Shown one piece after another: positions 23,750 to 33,385 of a stretch of DNA of 64,000 bases. Each line of letters starts with the position of its first letter. Positions within the stretch are counted from its first letter, which is position 1. The position numbers were made by a program, and so were the translations under genes. Origin of the DNA: Planctomycetota bacterium (GTDB lineage Bacteria > Planctomycetota > UBA1135 > UBA2386); contig JADLFX010000031.1 in the NCBI GenBank assembly GCA_020849665.1, positions 23,556 to 87,555 on the forward strand, written 5' to 3'. The notes beneath the pieces were generated by a model, which saw only the letters and a list, made by a program, of their open reading frames with translations, ran no database searches and was not told where the DNA came from.

Positions 23750-24769
23750 TCAGCGGGAGAGCGTGGCCCTGGCCATGGCGCTCAGCACGACCCCCAGGGA
23801 ATTGGCCCCGGGCGCCGGGCCCACCCACTGGCCGAGGAGCGGCCGACCGACCAGGTTGGCGTCGTCGGGCAGCTTCAGGCCGAGACTCGCCGCTCCGCTG
23901 GCGTCGGCGCCTGCCGTGAGCGTGAGCAGCACGTCGGTGCGCAGGACGCAGCCGGGTGCGCCGAGCCCCGCGAGGTCGTAGGGCAGGGTCAGGCCCCCGA
24001 ACGCGGACTCGCTCGCCCCGAGGAGCAGGAGCAGCGAGGTGTTGGGCGTGGCGGCGCTGGCGCTGAGGGTGAACGTGGTCCCGAGGCGCGGCGCGCCGGC
24101 GTGGCCGATCTGGATCGGGCGGGCGTCGGCCTTGAGGCAGCCGGTGCCGACGATGACCACCGAGTCGCCGCCGAGGCGCAGCATCAGCTTGGCCCCGGTC
24201 GGGTATGGGCCCAGCCCGCCCGGGGCCGGATTGCCGATGTCGTAGGCGGGGGCGAACACGCTCTCGAGCACGTCGCTGCGGCGAGTGCCGGGGGTCACGC
24301 CGTTGAAGAACGCGCCCTGGATGGTCACGTCGACGACCAGGTCGCGGCGTCCGTCGTGGGCGAACGAGGCGGTCAGGCCGAGCGTGCGCCACTGGTCCTG
24401 CACGACGTCGAACCGGGCGCCGCTGCTCTTGTCCAGGACCACGACCGCGCCCGCGAGGTTGTTGGCGAAGGTGGGATCCAGCGTGGCACCGGCGAGATGC
24501 GCGAGCCGGACCTGCAGCCGGGTGTAGGTGTAGTTGCCGGTCGAGCCGCCGGCGAAGCCCACGTCCGTGACCGTCGCGCCAGTGCCGGGCAGGTAGCTGG
24601 CCGGTACCCGGATCTGGGTGCGCAGGTTCTGGTAGATGCCGGTGGGGCCCTTGCCGCCCATGGGGACGTTGTTGATCGGACCGGCGCTGGCGGTCCCGTC
24701 CGGAACGTAGACCTGGGCTGGGAGGGCGGCGGCCGCCGCGGCGGCGATGGGGACGAGTAGGGTGCGCAT
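23750..24769 (-). CDS. Secreted protein of unknown function
   Basis: 339 residues from the ATG at 24769, which begins the signal peptide MRTLLVPIAAAAAAALPAQ; an upstream in-frame start would bury it. The mature part is Gly/Ala/Thr/Asn-rich, low in lysine and predicted mostly beta: VYVPDGTASAGPINNVPMG at its start, then NYTYTRLQVRLAHLAG and an alternating-strand C-terminal half (about 220-339). Two cysteines in the latter (GTGCLKAD and APGCVLR) could form a disulfide. The ending GANSLGVVLSAMARATLSR resembles a C-terminal domain repeated in many planctomycete secreted proteins, but I cannot name a family. It converges with bamA (18-base gap) and is divergent from hutH. Confidence 0.7.
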   Translation of the reverse strand: MRTLLVPIAAAAAAALPAQVYVPDGTASAGPINNVPMGGKGPTGIYQNLRTQIRVPASYLPGTGATVTDVGFAGGSTGNYTYTRLQVRLAHLAGATLDPTFANNLAGAVVVLDKSSGARFDVVQDQWRTLGLTASFAHDGRRDLVVDVTIQGAFFNGVTPGTRRSDVLESVFAPAYDIGNPAPGGLGPYPTGAKLMLRLGGDSVVIVGTGCLKADARPIQIGHAGAPRLGTTFTLSASAATPNTSLLLLLGASESAFGGLTLPYDLAGLGAPGCVLRTDVLLTLTAGADASGAASLGLKLPDDANLVGRPLLGQWVGPAPGANSLGVVLSAMARATLSR

Positions 24770-24783
24770 CGGCCTCGGGTCGT

Positions 24784-24808
24784 GGGGTGTCGGTTCCATC
24801 GACACCCC
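24784..24808. promoter_or_regulatory. Perfect 9-bp inverted repeat (operator-like) in the hutH divergent region
   Basis: GGGGTGTCG at 24784-24792 and CGACACCCC at 24800-24808 are exact reverse complements around 7 bases. The site lies 15 bases before the secreted-protein start (minus) and 69 bases before hutH (plus). A perfect TTGACA hexamer follows at 24821-24826. Spacing and symmetry suit a dimeric repressor, for instance of the hut genes, or a hairpin in the leader of the secreted protein. Confidence 0.5.
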
Positions 24809-24876
24809 GGCCGGCGCGCCTTGACACCGCGCGCTCCGCACTTGCCCGCGGCCGGCGCACGCCGCAACCTCTGGCC

Positions 24877-26403
24877 ATGCCCGCCGTCGCCCTCGGCCGC
24901 CCGAACCTCGGACTCGACACGTTGTTCCGTCTCGCCAGCCCGGGCACGCAGGCGCGCCTCGCGCCGGCGGCGCGGCGTGCCGTGGCGGCGTGCCGGGCCA
25001 GGGTGCGGTCGGCGGTGGCCGGGGGCGGGGCGCTCTATGGCATCAACACTGGCTTCGGCAAGCTGGCCGGGGTGCGCATCGAGGCCGACAAGCTGGGCCT
25101 CCTGCAGCGCAACCTGATCCTCAGCCACGCGACCGGCGTGGGCGATCCGCTGCCGGTCGAGGTGTGCCGGCTGGCGCTGGCGCTCCGCGTCCAGGCGCTG
25201 GCGCGCGGCTTCTCCGGGGTGCGCGTCGAGCTGCTGGAGCACGTGCTCGCGTTCCTCAACGCCGACCTGATCCCCGTCATCCCGGAGCAGGGTTCGGTGG
25301 GGGCCTCGGGCGACCTCGCGCCGCTCGCGCACATGGCTCTGCCGCTGCTCGGGCACGGGGAGGTGCATCACCGCGGCAAGGTGGTCTCGGGACGCAGGGC
25401 CCTGGCGCTGCTGCGGCGCCCGCCGATCGCCTTGGCGGAGAAGGAAGGTCTCGCCCTGATCAACGGCACGCAGATCATGACCGCGATCGGCCTCCTGGCG
25501 CTGCGCGACGCGCTGCAGGTGGCGCGCTGCGCCGACGTGGCCTGCGCCACCACGCTGGAGGCGCTGCGTGGCAGCGTGAAGCCGTTCCTGGCCGAGGTGC
25601 ACGCGCTGCGGCCGCATCCCTGGCAGGCCGCCACCGCCGCCAACCTGCGCGCGCTGCTGCGCGACTCGCGCATCGTCCCGAGCCACGCCGACTGCGCCAA
25701 GGTGCAGGACGCCTACTCGATGCGCTGTGCGCCGCAGGTGCACGGGGCAGCGCGCGACGCGCTGGCCTTCGCCGAGCGTGTGCTCCTGGCCGAGGCCAAC
25801 TCGGTCACCGACAACCCGCTGGTCCTGCGCGACGGCCGGGTCGTCTCGGCCGGCAACTTCCACGGCCAGCCGGTGAGCCAGGCCATGGACTTCCTGGGCA
25901 TCGCGCTGGCGACCCTCGCCAACATCAGCGAGCGTCGCATCGAGAACCTCGTGAACCCCGACATCTCGGGCCTGCCGCCGTTCCTCGCGCCGCACCCGGG
26001 GCTGGACAGCGGCTACATGATCCCGCAGGTCGTGGCCGCGGCGTTGGCCTCGGAGAACAAGACCCTGGCGCACCCCTCCAGCGTCGACACGATCCCGACC
26101 AGCGCCAACCGTGAGGATCACGTGTCGATGGGCGTGACGGCGGCGCGCCACGCCGCGCGGATCGCGGCCAACTCACGCAAGGTCGTGGCGATCGAGCTGA
26201 TGTGCGCCGTGCAGGGTCTCGAATGCGGAGCACGCCTGCGTCCTGGGCGCGGCGTGCAGGCGGCGCAGCGCGCCGTCCGGCGCGTCGTGCCGCCGCTGCG
26301 CAGCGACCGGTTCCTCGCCCCGGACCTGCGCGCCATCGAGCGGTTGATCGAGGACGGGTCGCTGCTGCGCGCCGTCGAGGCGCGCGCCGGGCGCCTGGCC
26401 TGA
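24877..26403 (+). CDS. hutH: Histidine ammonia-lyase
   Basis: 508 residues. It removes ammonia from L-histidine to give urocanate, the first step of histidine breakdown. The self-forming MIO cofactor triad Ala-Ser-Gly is at 143-145 in [14 protein letters not shown]. Other marks are YGINTGFG (catalytic tyrosine loop), [46 protein letters not shown] and the [23 protein letters not shown] run. ATG at 24877 gives the usual family length; the frame is open to 24787 but that extension is Arg/Pro-rich. hutU follows 64 bases later. No hutI, hutG or hutF is in the window. Confidence 0.95.
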   Translation: MPAVALGRPNLGLDTLFRLASPGTQARLAPAARRAVAACRARVRSAVAGGGALYGINTGFGKLAGVRIEADKLGLLQRNLILSHATGVGDPLPVEVCRLALALRVQALARGFSGVRVELLEHVLAFLNADLIPVIPEQGSVGASGDLAPLAHMALPLLGHGEVHHRGKVVSGRRALALLRRPPIALAEKEGLALINGTQIMTAIGLLALRDALQVARCADVACATTLEALRGSVKPFLAEVHALRPHPWQAATAANLRALLRDSRIVPSHADCAKVQDAYSMRCAPQVHGAARDALAFAERVLLAEANSVTDNPLVLRDGRVVSAGNFHGQPVSQAMDFLGIALATLANISERRIENLVNPDISGLPPFLAPHPGLDSGYMIPQVVAAALASENKTLAHPSSVDTIPTSANREDHVSMGVTAARHAARIAANSRKVVAIELMCAVQGLECGARLRPGRGVQAAQRAVRRVVPPLRSDRFLAPDLRAIERLIEDGSLLRAVEARAGRLA

Positions 26404-26467
26404 GCCGGCATCCGACCCGCGTCCGCTCCCGGCTTGTCCGTCCGCCGCGGCCGCCGATACTGCGGGG

Positions 26468-28150
<1,683 letters not shown>

Positions 28151-28289
28151 GGTGCGCGGCCGGACCTGGGCGGCCTTCGTCCGGCGCCGACCATTCCCCT
28201 TGGGTGTCCCGTCCCGGGAAGGCCCCAGCACTGGTGTCCCGCAGGTCGCGGCCTCCGGACGCGGGCGCAAGGGCCACCGCCAGGGGGGC

Positions 28290-28318
28290 GTTCCGGTTGG
28301 AGCGTCCCGCTCCGGAAC
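28290..28318. repeat. Imperfect palindrome / hairpin 1 after hutU
   Basis: GGAGCG (28299-28304) pairs with CGCTCC (28308-28313) around TCC, and GTTCC (28290-28294) with GGAAC (28314-28318), leaving a 4-base bulge GGTT. It lies 140 bases after the hutU stop. A second, related palindrome follows 52 bases later. Confidence 0.5.
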
Positions 28319-28369
28319 CGCCCCGTGGTCTCCGCGCGAGGCAAATCGGGGCCCGGTCTGCTCGTGGCG

Positions 28370-28405
28370 CGTTCCGGTGGGACAGAATTGTCCCGGAGCG
28401 GAACG
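28370..28405. repeat. Palindrome / hairpin 2 upstream of the CpsD-like ATPase gene
   Basis: CGTTCCG (28370-28376) pairs with CGGAACG (28399-28405), and inside it GGGACA (28379-28384) pairs with TGTCCC (28389-28394) around GAAT. The inner GGGACAGAATTGTCCC has operator symmetry; the outer arm shares CGTTCCGGT with palindrome 1. It ends 53 bases before the ATG at 28459, so it may regulate the kinase/actin unit or terminate hut transcription. Confidence 0.55.
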
Positions 28406-28458
28406 TCCTTTGCCGAAGCTCCTGGCCTAGGGCACCGCGTAGCGGTTCAAACCCAACG

Positions 28459-29256
28459 ATGACCTGGTTCCGCAAGCAGCGTGACTCCGCCGACCCGCCC
28501 GCGGGCGACGACCCGCGGTCGGAGGGCCACCCCCAGGACCCCGCCGAGGTGTTCGTGGTCACCGACCGGGTGGTGAGCCCGTTCGTCGTGATGGTCCACG
28601 ATCCCGCGGGCTTCCGGGCCGAGCAGTTCCGCGGCCTGCGCAACAAGCTGCTGGCGATGAACCCGGACGGGGCCGCCAAGACGCTGGTGATCACCTCGGC
28701 GATCAAGGGCGAGGGCAAGACGGTGACCGCGATCAACCTCGCGTTGGCCTTCGCCGAGCTGGAACGCACCCCGATCCTGCTGGTCGATGCCGATCTGCGC
28801 AGCCGTGCGATCGAGGGTGCGCTCGGATTGGATCCGGCGCCGGGCGTCGCCGACCTCCTGATGGGGCGTGTCGGCCTGGATCGCGCGATCCGGCCCGCCG
28901 GTTGGCGCAATCTCTCGCTCCTGGGCCCGGGATCGCGCATCGCCGGACCCTCGGAAGTCCTCAGCACGCCGCGCGTGGACGAGCTCTTCGCGCGGCTCAA
29001 GGAGCGCTTCCAGTACGTGATCCTCGACACGCCCCCGATCCTGGCCGCCACGGACGCAGGGGTGCTCGCCGCGCAGGCCGATGGGACCGTCGTCGTGGTG
29101 CGCCTGGAGCACAGCGCCAGGACCCACTCCAAGGACGCGATCCGGCAGATCCAGGACCTGGGCGCCAACGTGCTCGGCACCTTCGTCACCGAGGTGCGCG
29201 GCGCCGATCCGGATGCCGACCCGCGCCTGGGCTACCCGGTGCGCGCGGAGGAGTGA
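28459..29256 (+). CDS. CpsD/CapB-like ATPase (bacterial tyrosine-kinase fold, no tyrosine tail)
   Basis: 265 residues. The conserved block EQFRGLRNKLLAM (residues 55-67) and the three ATP motifs of BY-kinases are present: Walker A SAIKGEGKT (about 80-88), Walker A' ILLVDADLR and Walker B VILDTPPI. The ending PRLGYPVRAEE lacks the tyrosine cluster that is autophosphorylated in CpsD, Wzc or CapB, and no membrane-activator domain is attached. It may be a kinase without self-phosphorylation tail or a MinD/ParA-like switch. No polysaccharide genes are near. The stop overlaps or abuts the start of a coiled-coil protein and then a MamK-like actin, so a cytoskeletal role is at least as likely as exopolysaccharide control. 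Confidence 0.8.
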   Translation: MTWFRKQRDSADPPAGDDPRSEGHPQDPAEVFVVTDRVVSPFVVMVHDPAGFRAEQFRGLRNKLLAMNPDGAAKTLVITSAIKGEGKTVTAINLALAFAELERTPILLVDADLRSRAIEGALGLDPAPGVADLLMGRVGLDRAIRPAGWRNLSLLGPGSRIAGPSEVLSTPRVDELFARLKERFQYVILDTPPILAATDAGVLAAQADGTVVVVRLEHSARTHSKDAIRQIQDLGANVLGTFVTEVRGADPDADPRLGYPVRAEE

Positions 29257-29267
29257 ACTTGGGCGGG

Positions 29268-30053
29268 ATGCGCGAGAGTCTGACCGAGGCCCTGCGCAGG
29301 CTGGCGCGCCGTACGGACGTGGACCAGCTCAAGCGCAGCGGCGTACGCCAGGTCAACGTCCTGGGCCTGGATCGCATCGGGGCCCTGGTCGAGGAGGCCG
29401 TGCACCGCAGCCTCAAGCACCGCCTGCTCGGCGCCGACCGCGAGGCGGTCACGGAGGCCACCAAGGCCGAGTTCCTCAAGCTGCTCCACAGCAAGGAGGC
29501 GCTGGAGCGCTCGCACGACGAGCTGGCGCGGCTCAAGCAGCGTGCCGAGGAGGAGGTCGAGAGCCTGCGCCTGGAGCTGCAGCGCCAGCAGCAGTCCCTG
29601 GCCGAACGGCTCCGCCACGCCGCCGACGGGGCGCGCGCCGGCTACGAGGGCAAGAACGCCGAGATCGCGGCCACCGTCGGCGAACTCTTCGCCGCCGCCC
29701 TGGCAACGTCGCCGCCCGACCTCGCGGCGCTGCGCGAGCGGATCCTGGAGTGCTTCTTCCTCGAGCTCGACCGTGAGCGCCGGGAGACCCTCGCGGCGCG
29801 CGAAGCCGCCAAGGACCGTGAGATCGACGTGCTGGAGCGGCGGATCGCCAAGATGAGCCACGCCCTCGAGCACAGCGAGGCGCGGCTGCGCGAGCTCGGG
29901 CGGACCCACGCCGCCGACCCCGGCATCGCCTCGGTCTACCGCGAGGTCCAGGGCCTCGACCGCGGCGAGAGCCAGTTCCAGCGCAAGAAGGAACTCATGG
30001 CAGTGATCTTCCAGGCCAATCTGGCCCTGCAGAAGGGCGCCAGCGAGGCCTGA
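29268..30053 (+). CDS. Coiled-coil protein linked to the MamK-like actin
   Basis: About 261 residues, cytoplasmic and highly charged. Residues 60-115 and 160-215 show long heptad stretches (ALERSHDELARLKQRAEEEV, LRLELQRQQQSLAERLRHA and DREIDVLERRIAKMSHALEH), indicating two coiled coils around a short helical domain with one cysteine (ILECFFLELDRE). No family recognised. Three starts are possible: ATG 29268, TTG 29259 (GGAGGAG five bases upstream) and GTG 29253, which overlaps the previous stop. In all cases translation is coupled to the ATPase gene. The MamK-like gene starts 28 bases after its stop. A filament adaptor role is inferred from position only. Confidence 0.7.
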   Translation: MRESLTEALRRLARRTDVDQLKRSGVRQVNVLGLDRIGALVEEAVHRSLKHRLLGADREAVTEATKAEFLKLLHSKEALERSHDELARLKQRAEEEVESLRLELQRQQQSLAERLRHAADGARAGYEGKNAEIAATVGELFAAALATSPPDLAALRERILECFFLELDRERRETLAAREAAKDREIDVLERRIAKMSHALEHSEARLRELGRTHAADPGIASVYREVQGLDRGESQFQRKKELMAVIFQANLALQKGASEA

Positions 30054-30081
30054 CACCCATTCCCATCCCGACCCTGCCCCA

Positions 30082-31146
30082 ATGACCAACGACCCAGCCA
30101 GCACCTCCGCCAAGACCCACGGCGTTCTCTACATCGGCATGGACCTAGGCACCTCGCGCACCTCGATCTCCGCCAGCAACGGCGTGCGCGAGACCGTGTA
30201 CTCCGCCGTCGGCTACCCCAAGGACGTGGTGAGCCGCAAGCTCCTCAAGAAGGAGGTCCTCTTCGGCAAGGAGGCGATCGAGAAGCGTCTGTCGCTGAAG
30301 CTCTACAAGCCGCTGGAGAAGGGCGTGCTCAAGTTCAGCGAGCAGGCGCAGAGTCCGGAGGCGAAGGAGAACCTGCAGGCGGCCAAGGACCTGATCGCCG
30401 AGGCGATCCGCATGGCGCGCCCGCGCAGCGACGAACTGGTGTACTGCGTGATCGGCGCACCGGCCCAGGCGTCGATGAAGAACAAGGCCGCGATCATCGA
30501 GGCCGCACGTGCCACGGTGGACTCGGTGATGCTCTGCTCCGAGCCGTTCTCGGTGGCCTACGGGCTCGACATGCTGGAGGACTGCCTCGTGGTGGACATC
30601 GGGGCCGGCACGACCGACATGTGCCGCATGCACGGCACGATGCCGGAGGACGCCGACCAGATCACCAGCGAGATCGCAGGCGACGCCATCGATCACGAGC
30701 TGGCCAACCTCCTGACCAAGCAGTGCAAGGGCGCGCAGTTCACCATCCAGATGGTGAAGGAGATCAAGGAGCGCTACGCGTACGTCGGCGAGGCGCCCGA
30801 GCGGGCGGTGGTGACCCTGCCGGTCGAGGGCAAGCCCACCCAGTTCGACGTCACCGAGCTGATCAAGAAGGCGTGCATGATCCTGGTGCCGCCGATCGTC
30901 GAGGGCATCCGCAGGCTGATCGCCACGTTCGACCCGGAGTTCCAGCACCGCCTGCGCAGCCGCGTGCTGCTGGCCGGCGGCGGATCGATGATCCGCGGCC
31001 TGGACACCGCGGTGGAGGAGGCGATGGCGCGGGATCTGGGCGGCGGCAAGGTCGTGAAGGTGGACGAGCCGGTCTACGGCGGGGCGAACGGCGCCCTCAA
31101 GATCGCGCACGACATGCCCGCGGAGTTCTGGGAGAAGTTGCGCTGA
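30082..31146 (+). CDS. MamK-like bacterial actin
   Basis: 354 residues of the actin/Hsp70 ATPase fold: phosphate 1 YIGMDLGTSRTSISASNG (17-34), phosphate 2 VVDIGAGTTDMC (about 172-183), adenosine motif LLAGGGSMIRGL (about 296-307). It is closer to magnetosome MamK than to MreB or ParM as I recall those sequences: GYPKDV, LKLYKPLEKGVL, the SMKNKAAI region, SEPFSVAYGLDML, KPTQFDVTELIKKAC, FDPEFQ and the C-terminal GALKIAHDMPAEFWEKL all have MamK counterparts. MamK filaments position magnetosomes, but no other mam gene is in the window, so this copy probably organises something else. It ends the CpsD-like/coiled-coil/actin unit, with a strong hairpin 9 bases after the stop. Confidence 0.82.
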   Translation: MTNDPASTSAKTHGVLYIGMDLGTSRTSISASNGVRETVYSAVGYPKDVVSRKLLKKEVLFGKEAIEKRLSLKLYKPLEKGVLKFSEQAQSPEAKENLQAAKDLIAEAIRMARPRSDELVYCVIGAPAQASMKNKAAIIEAARATVDSVMLCSEPFSVAYGLDMLEDCLVVDIGAGTTDMCRMHGTMPEDADQITSEIAGDAIDHELANLLTKQCKGAQFTIQMVKEIKERYAYVGEAPERAVVTLPVEGKPTQFDVTELIKKACMILVPPIVEGIRRLIATFDPEFQHRLRSRVLLAGGGSMIRGLDTAVEEAMARDLGGGKVVKVDEPVYGGANGALKIAHDMPAEFWEKLR

Positions 31147-31154
31147 GGCGCGCG

Positions 31155-31183
31155 GGCGCGGCGGCGACGCACTCCGCCGCGCC
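31155..31183 (+). terminator. Hairpin terminator after the MamK-like gene
   Basis: GGCGCGGCGG at 31155-31164 and CCGCCGCGCC at 31174-31183 are perfectly complementary (10 bp) around a 9-base loop, starting 9 bases after the stop codon. There is no T-run. Confidence 0.55.
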
Positions 31184-31276
31184 GTGAACGCTCGAGGCGG
31201 CGCGCGCCGCGCGCGCGGATCTGGACAGCGTGTCGATGCGGGTCCTCGCCACCCCGGGGCGGAGGCCACGGCCCTC

Positions 31277-31284
31277 GCTACACT
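31277..31284 (+). promoter_or_regulatory. Candidate -10 element GCTACACT
   Basis: GCTANNNT match 64 bases before the secreted-protein ATG at 31349, after the terminator of the actin unit. No clear -35. Confidence 0.3.
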
Positions 31285-31348
31285 TCCAGGTTCGCACGCG
31301 ATCGCCACGTGGCGGCGCGGCCTCCCGAGCCCACCCAGAGCATCCATC

Positions 31349-32503
31349 ATGCGAGCCACTTCTCTCGGTCTTGCCGTGGCGCTGGTCACCACCGGCATCG
31401 CGGCGCAAGCCATCAAGTACAACCCCGTCAACCGCAACAACACGCCGTACTTCCAGGGCGGCGCCCTGCACCCGGTCACGGGGGCGCGCGAGGGGTATCC
31501 GCAGGTGAATCCGGATGCGTTCAACAGCGCCAGCACCGTGGCCACCGGCGTTCCGGCCGGCACGCTGAGCTGGCGCTGGATCCCCAGCGAGACCAACCTG
31601 CGCTTCGAGCCGCGCAAGGTCAGCGGCCTGCAGATCGGCCTGCGCGCTTCGTACTCCACGCCCTCGACCAGCTTCCCCCTGGCGGTGTACGTGCCCGAGA
31701 TCGGCATCTGGGTGCCGAAGGCGCGTGCCGCCGGCGGCTACGACCCCGACCTCTCGCAGGCGCCGATCTTCACCCTGGCCAGGTCCGCGGCCTCGATCCA
31801 GTCGTTCAACTCCAGCTACGTGACGACGCGCACCTTGGGCACGGTGGTGACCGTGAACCAGCGCGAGATGGTGCTCTCGGCCCGCTGGGAGGGCGGAGAG
31901 CATCGCGACAAGCCCGGCACCCAGGGCCTGATCGGCACCGCCCGGGATGGCGTGTACGTGCCGTACACCGTCGGCTTCACCGATCCTGCGAACGGCTCGG
32001 TGATCCCCAACCCGAGCTCGGACATCTCCGTGCTCTGGCTCTTCTACACCGAGGACCAGGCGACCGCGGCTGCCAAGTCCGACTGGGGCCGGCGCCGCAA
32101 CATCGCGCAGCCCCCGTACAGCGGCTACAGCATCGGCACCGCACAGTCCGACCTGGCCACGAGTCAGGGCGAGTTCGGCTACGACGTGTGGGGCGGCACC
32201 GCCAACGCCGGCGCGATGGCGCTTCCGCTCTTCAACTTCGGACCGGTGTTCACCACCGGGGTGCCGGTGCTGGGGCTGGTGCTCGAGGTCAACGTGACGG
32301 ATCCGCTCCTGGGACTCTTCGCCAGCGCCGGCTACACGCTCACGCTCGACCAGACCGGCTTCGCCGCGGGCCCGATGCTCAGCTTCCCCCCGACGCCCAG
32401 TCTGCTCGGCCAGAGCCTCGGGATGGAGTTCGTGCTGGTGCAACTCGGCACGGCCACGCTGGTCGACAGCACGCAGTCGGTCTGGTTCACGGTCACGCGC
32501 TGA
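31349..32503 (+). CDS. Secreted protein of unknown function, paralogue of the one at 58601
   Basis: 384 residues with signal peptide MRATSLGLAVALVTTGIAAQ. The mature protein is beta-rich, with few charges and many Gly/Thr/Ser/Pro. It aligns along its whole length with the protein encoded at 58601-59788: SWRWIPSETNLRFEPRKVSG versus FRWIPKEVNQRTEARVVSG; MVLSARWEGGEH versus MVMTHKYEGGEN; SDWGRRRN with SDWGFQRY; GYSIGTAQSDLATSQGEFGY versus GYSVGTYNSDLATTAGSFGW; both close with a QSVWF/QANWF strand. The conserved FRWIP and EGGE(H/N) blocks define a family I cannot name. No cysteine is present in the mature part. An abundant surface or extracellular protein is a guess. Confidence 0.8.
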   Translation: MRATSLGLAVALVTTGIAAQAIKYNPVNRNNTPYFQGGALHPVTGAREGYPQVNPDAFNSASTVATGVPAGTLSWRWIPSETNLRFEPRKVSGLQIGLRASYSTPSTSFPLAVYVPEIGIWVPKARAAGGYDPDLSQAPIFTLARSAASIQSFNSSYVTTRTLGTVVTVNQREMVLSARWEGGEHRDKPGTQGLIGTARDGVYVPYTVGFTDPANGSVIPNPSSDISVLWLFYTEDQATAAAKSDWGRRRNIAQPPYSGYSIGTAQSDLATSQGEFGYDVWGGTANAGAMALPLFNFGPVFTTGVPVLGLVLEVNVTDPLLGLFASAGYTLTLDQTGFAAGPMLSFPPTPSLLGQSLGMEFVLVQLGTATLVDSTQSVWFTVTR

Positions 32504-32511
32504 GACGCCTT

Positions 32512-32537
32512 GGCCTGCGGCGCGCGCCGCGCCGTGG
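32512..32537. terminator. GC-rich hairpin between converging genes
   Basis: GCGGC (32517-32521) can pair with GCCGC (32526-32530) around GCGC, with GGCC/GGCC flanks extending it imperfectly. It lies between the converging stops at 32503 and 32540. Confidence 0.3.
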
Positions 32538-32539
32538 CC

Positions 32540-33286
32540 TCAGCCCTGGGCCGCCGGCGCCGCCGCCCCGACCCCGAAGTCGCGCCGCAGGATGTCGCGC
32601 AGCTCGTAGAAGTCGCGGATCTCGTAGGTGGGCCTGGTCTCGCCCTGGATCTCCGCGAAGCGGCCCGACCGCTTGCTGCGCACGGTGACCCAGCCCTCGC
32701 GGTTGCACGGGTCGATGTCGTTGCGCGGGTTGTCGCCCACGTACATGCAGTAGCGCGCCTCCAGACCCAGGTCCTGCAGCACGCGCCGGTAGAGCTTGGG
32801 GTTCGGCTTCGAGATGCCGATCTCGTCGGTGAAGTAGATCGCGTTGGGGGTCAGGAACTCGTAGATCTTGAGCCGCACGACCTTCTCGGCCTGCTTGATG
32901 GTCCAGCCGGCCGAGATGATGCCGCGCGCCAGCGGGGTCGCCGCGAGCCAGCGCAGCACCTCGTACACGTCGTCGTAGACCTGCAGCTCGCGGGTCTTGG
33001 TCTCGTGGTAGGCGACCACTCCGGCGGCCACGAGCATCGCCTTGTTCAGGCCCGCGCTGGCGCTCGCCGGCAGGCGCTGGATGACCTTGTCGAAGTGGCT
33101 GCCGTAGTTGCTGCTGAACTCGGCGATCACTTCCTCCAGTTCGCGCAGGCAGGCGTGCCGTTCCGCGCGCAGTCCGTAGAGGATCATCGCGTCGATCGCG
33201 GCGCGCCGGGCCTTGTCGGCGAACACGGTGGTGGAGAAGAGCGTGTCGTCGATGTCGAAGAAGATCGCATCCAGTCGACGGGTCAC
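32540..33286 (-). CDS. HAD-family hydrolase (phosphatase-like)
   Basis: 248 residues. All four haloacid dehalogenase motifs are visible: I FFDIDDTLF (nucleophile and acid aspartates at residues 10 and 12), II GIISAGW (Ser), III the lysine in ISKPNPKLYRRVL, and IV YVGDNPRNDIDPC. A helical cap (about 17-110) is of the C1 type found in phosphoglycolate-phosphatase and nucleotidase-like enzymes. These enzymes usually remove phosphate from small metabolites in the cytoplasm; the substrate cannot be read from sequence. It lies 99 bases upstream of nothing it obviously belongs with: the following minus-strand gene is its upstream neighbour, the secretin-like lipoprotein, so it could be read through from that cluster. 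Confidence 0.9.
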   Translation of the reverse strand: MTRRLDAIFFDIDDTLFSTTVFADKARRAAIDAMILYGLRAERHACLRELEEVIAEFSSNYGSHFDKVIQRLPASASAGLNKAMLVAAGVVAYHETKTRELQVYDDVYEVLRWLAATPLARGIISAGWTIKQAEKVVRLKIYEFLTPNAIYFTDEIGISKPNPKLYRRVLQDLGLEARYCMYVGDNPRNDIDPCNREGWVTVRSKRSGRFAEIQGETRPTYEIRDFYELRDILRRDFGVGAAAPAAQG

Positions 33287-33385
33287 GCTGCTGCCTCCTT
33301 GGTCGGGCCTGGTCGCCTCTGCGCGGCGCTCCCGTGCACCGCTGGCAGGGATCGCGCTCGCTCGGAGCCGCCCGCCGGACCGCGC

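Noticed and set aside
30082..31146. MreB as the identity of the actin-like gene
   Set aside because: No MreC/MreD neighbours, and the conserved blocks resemble MamK more than MreB, including the C-terminal ALKIAHDMPAEFWEKL.
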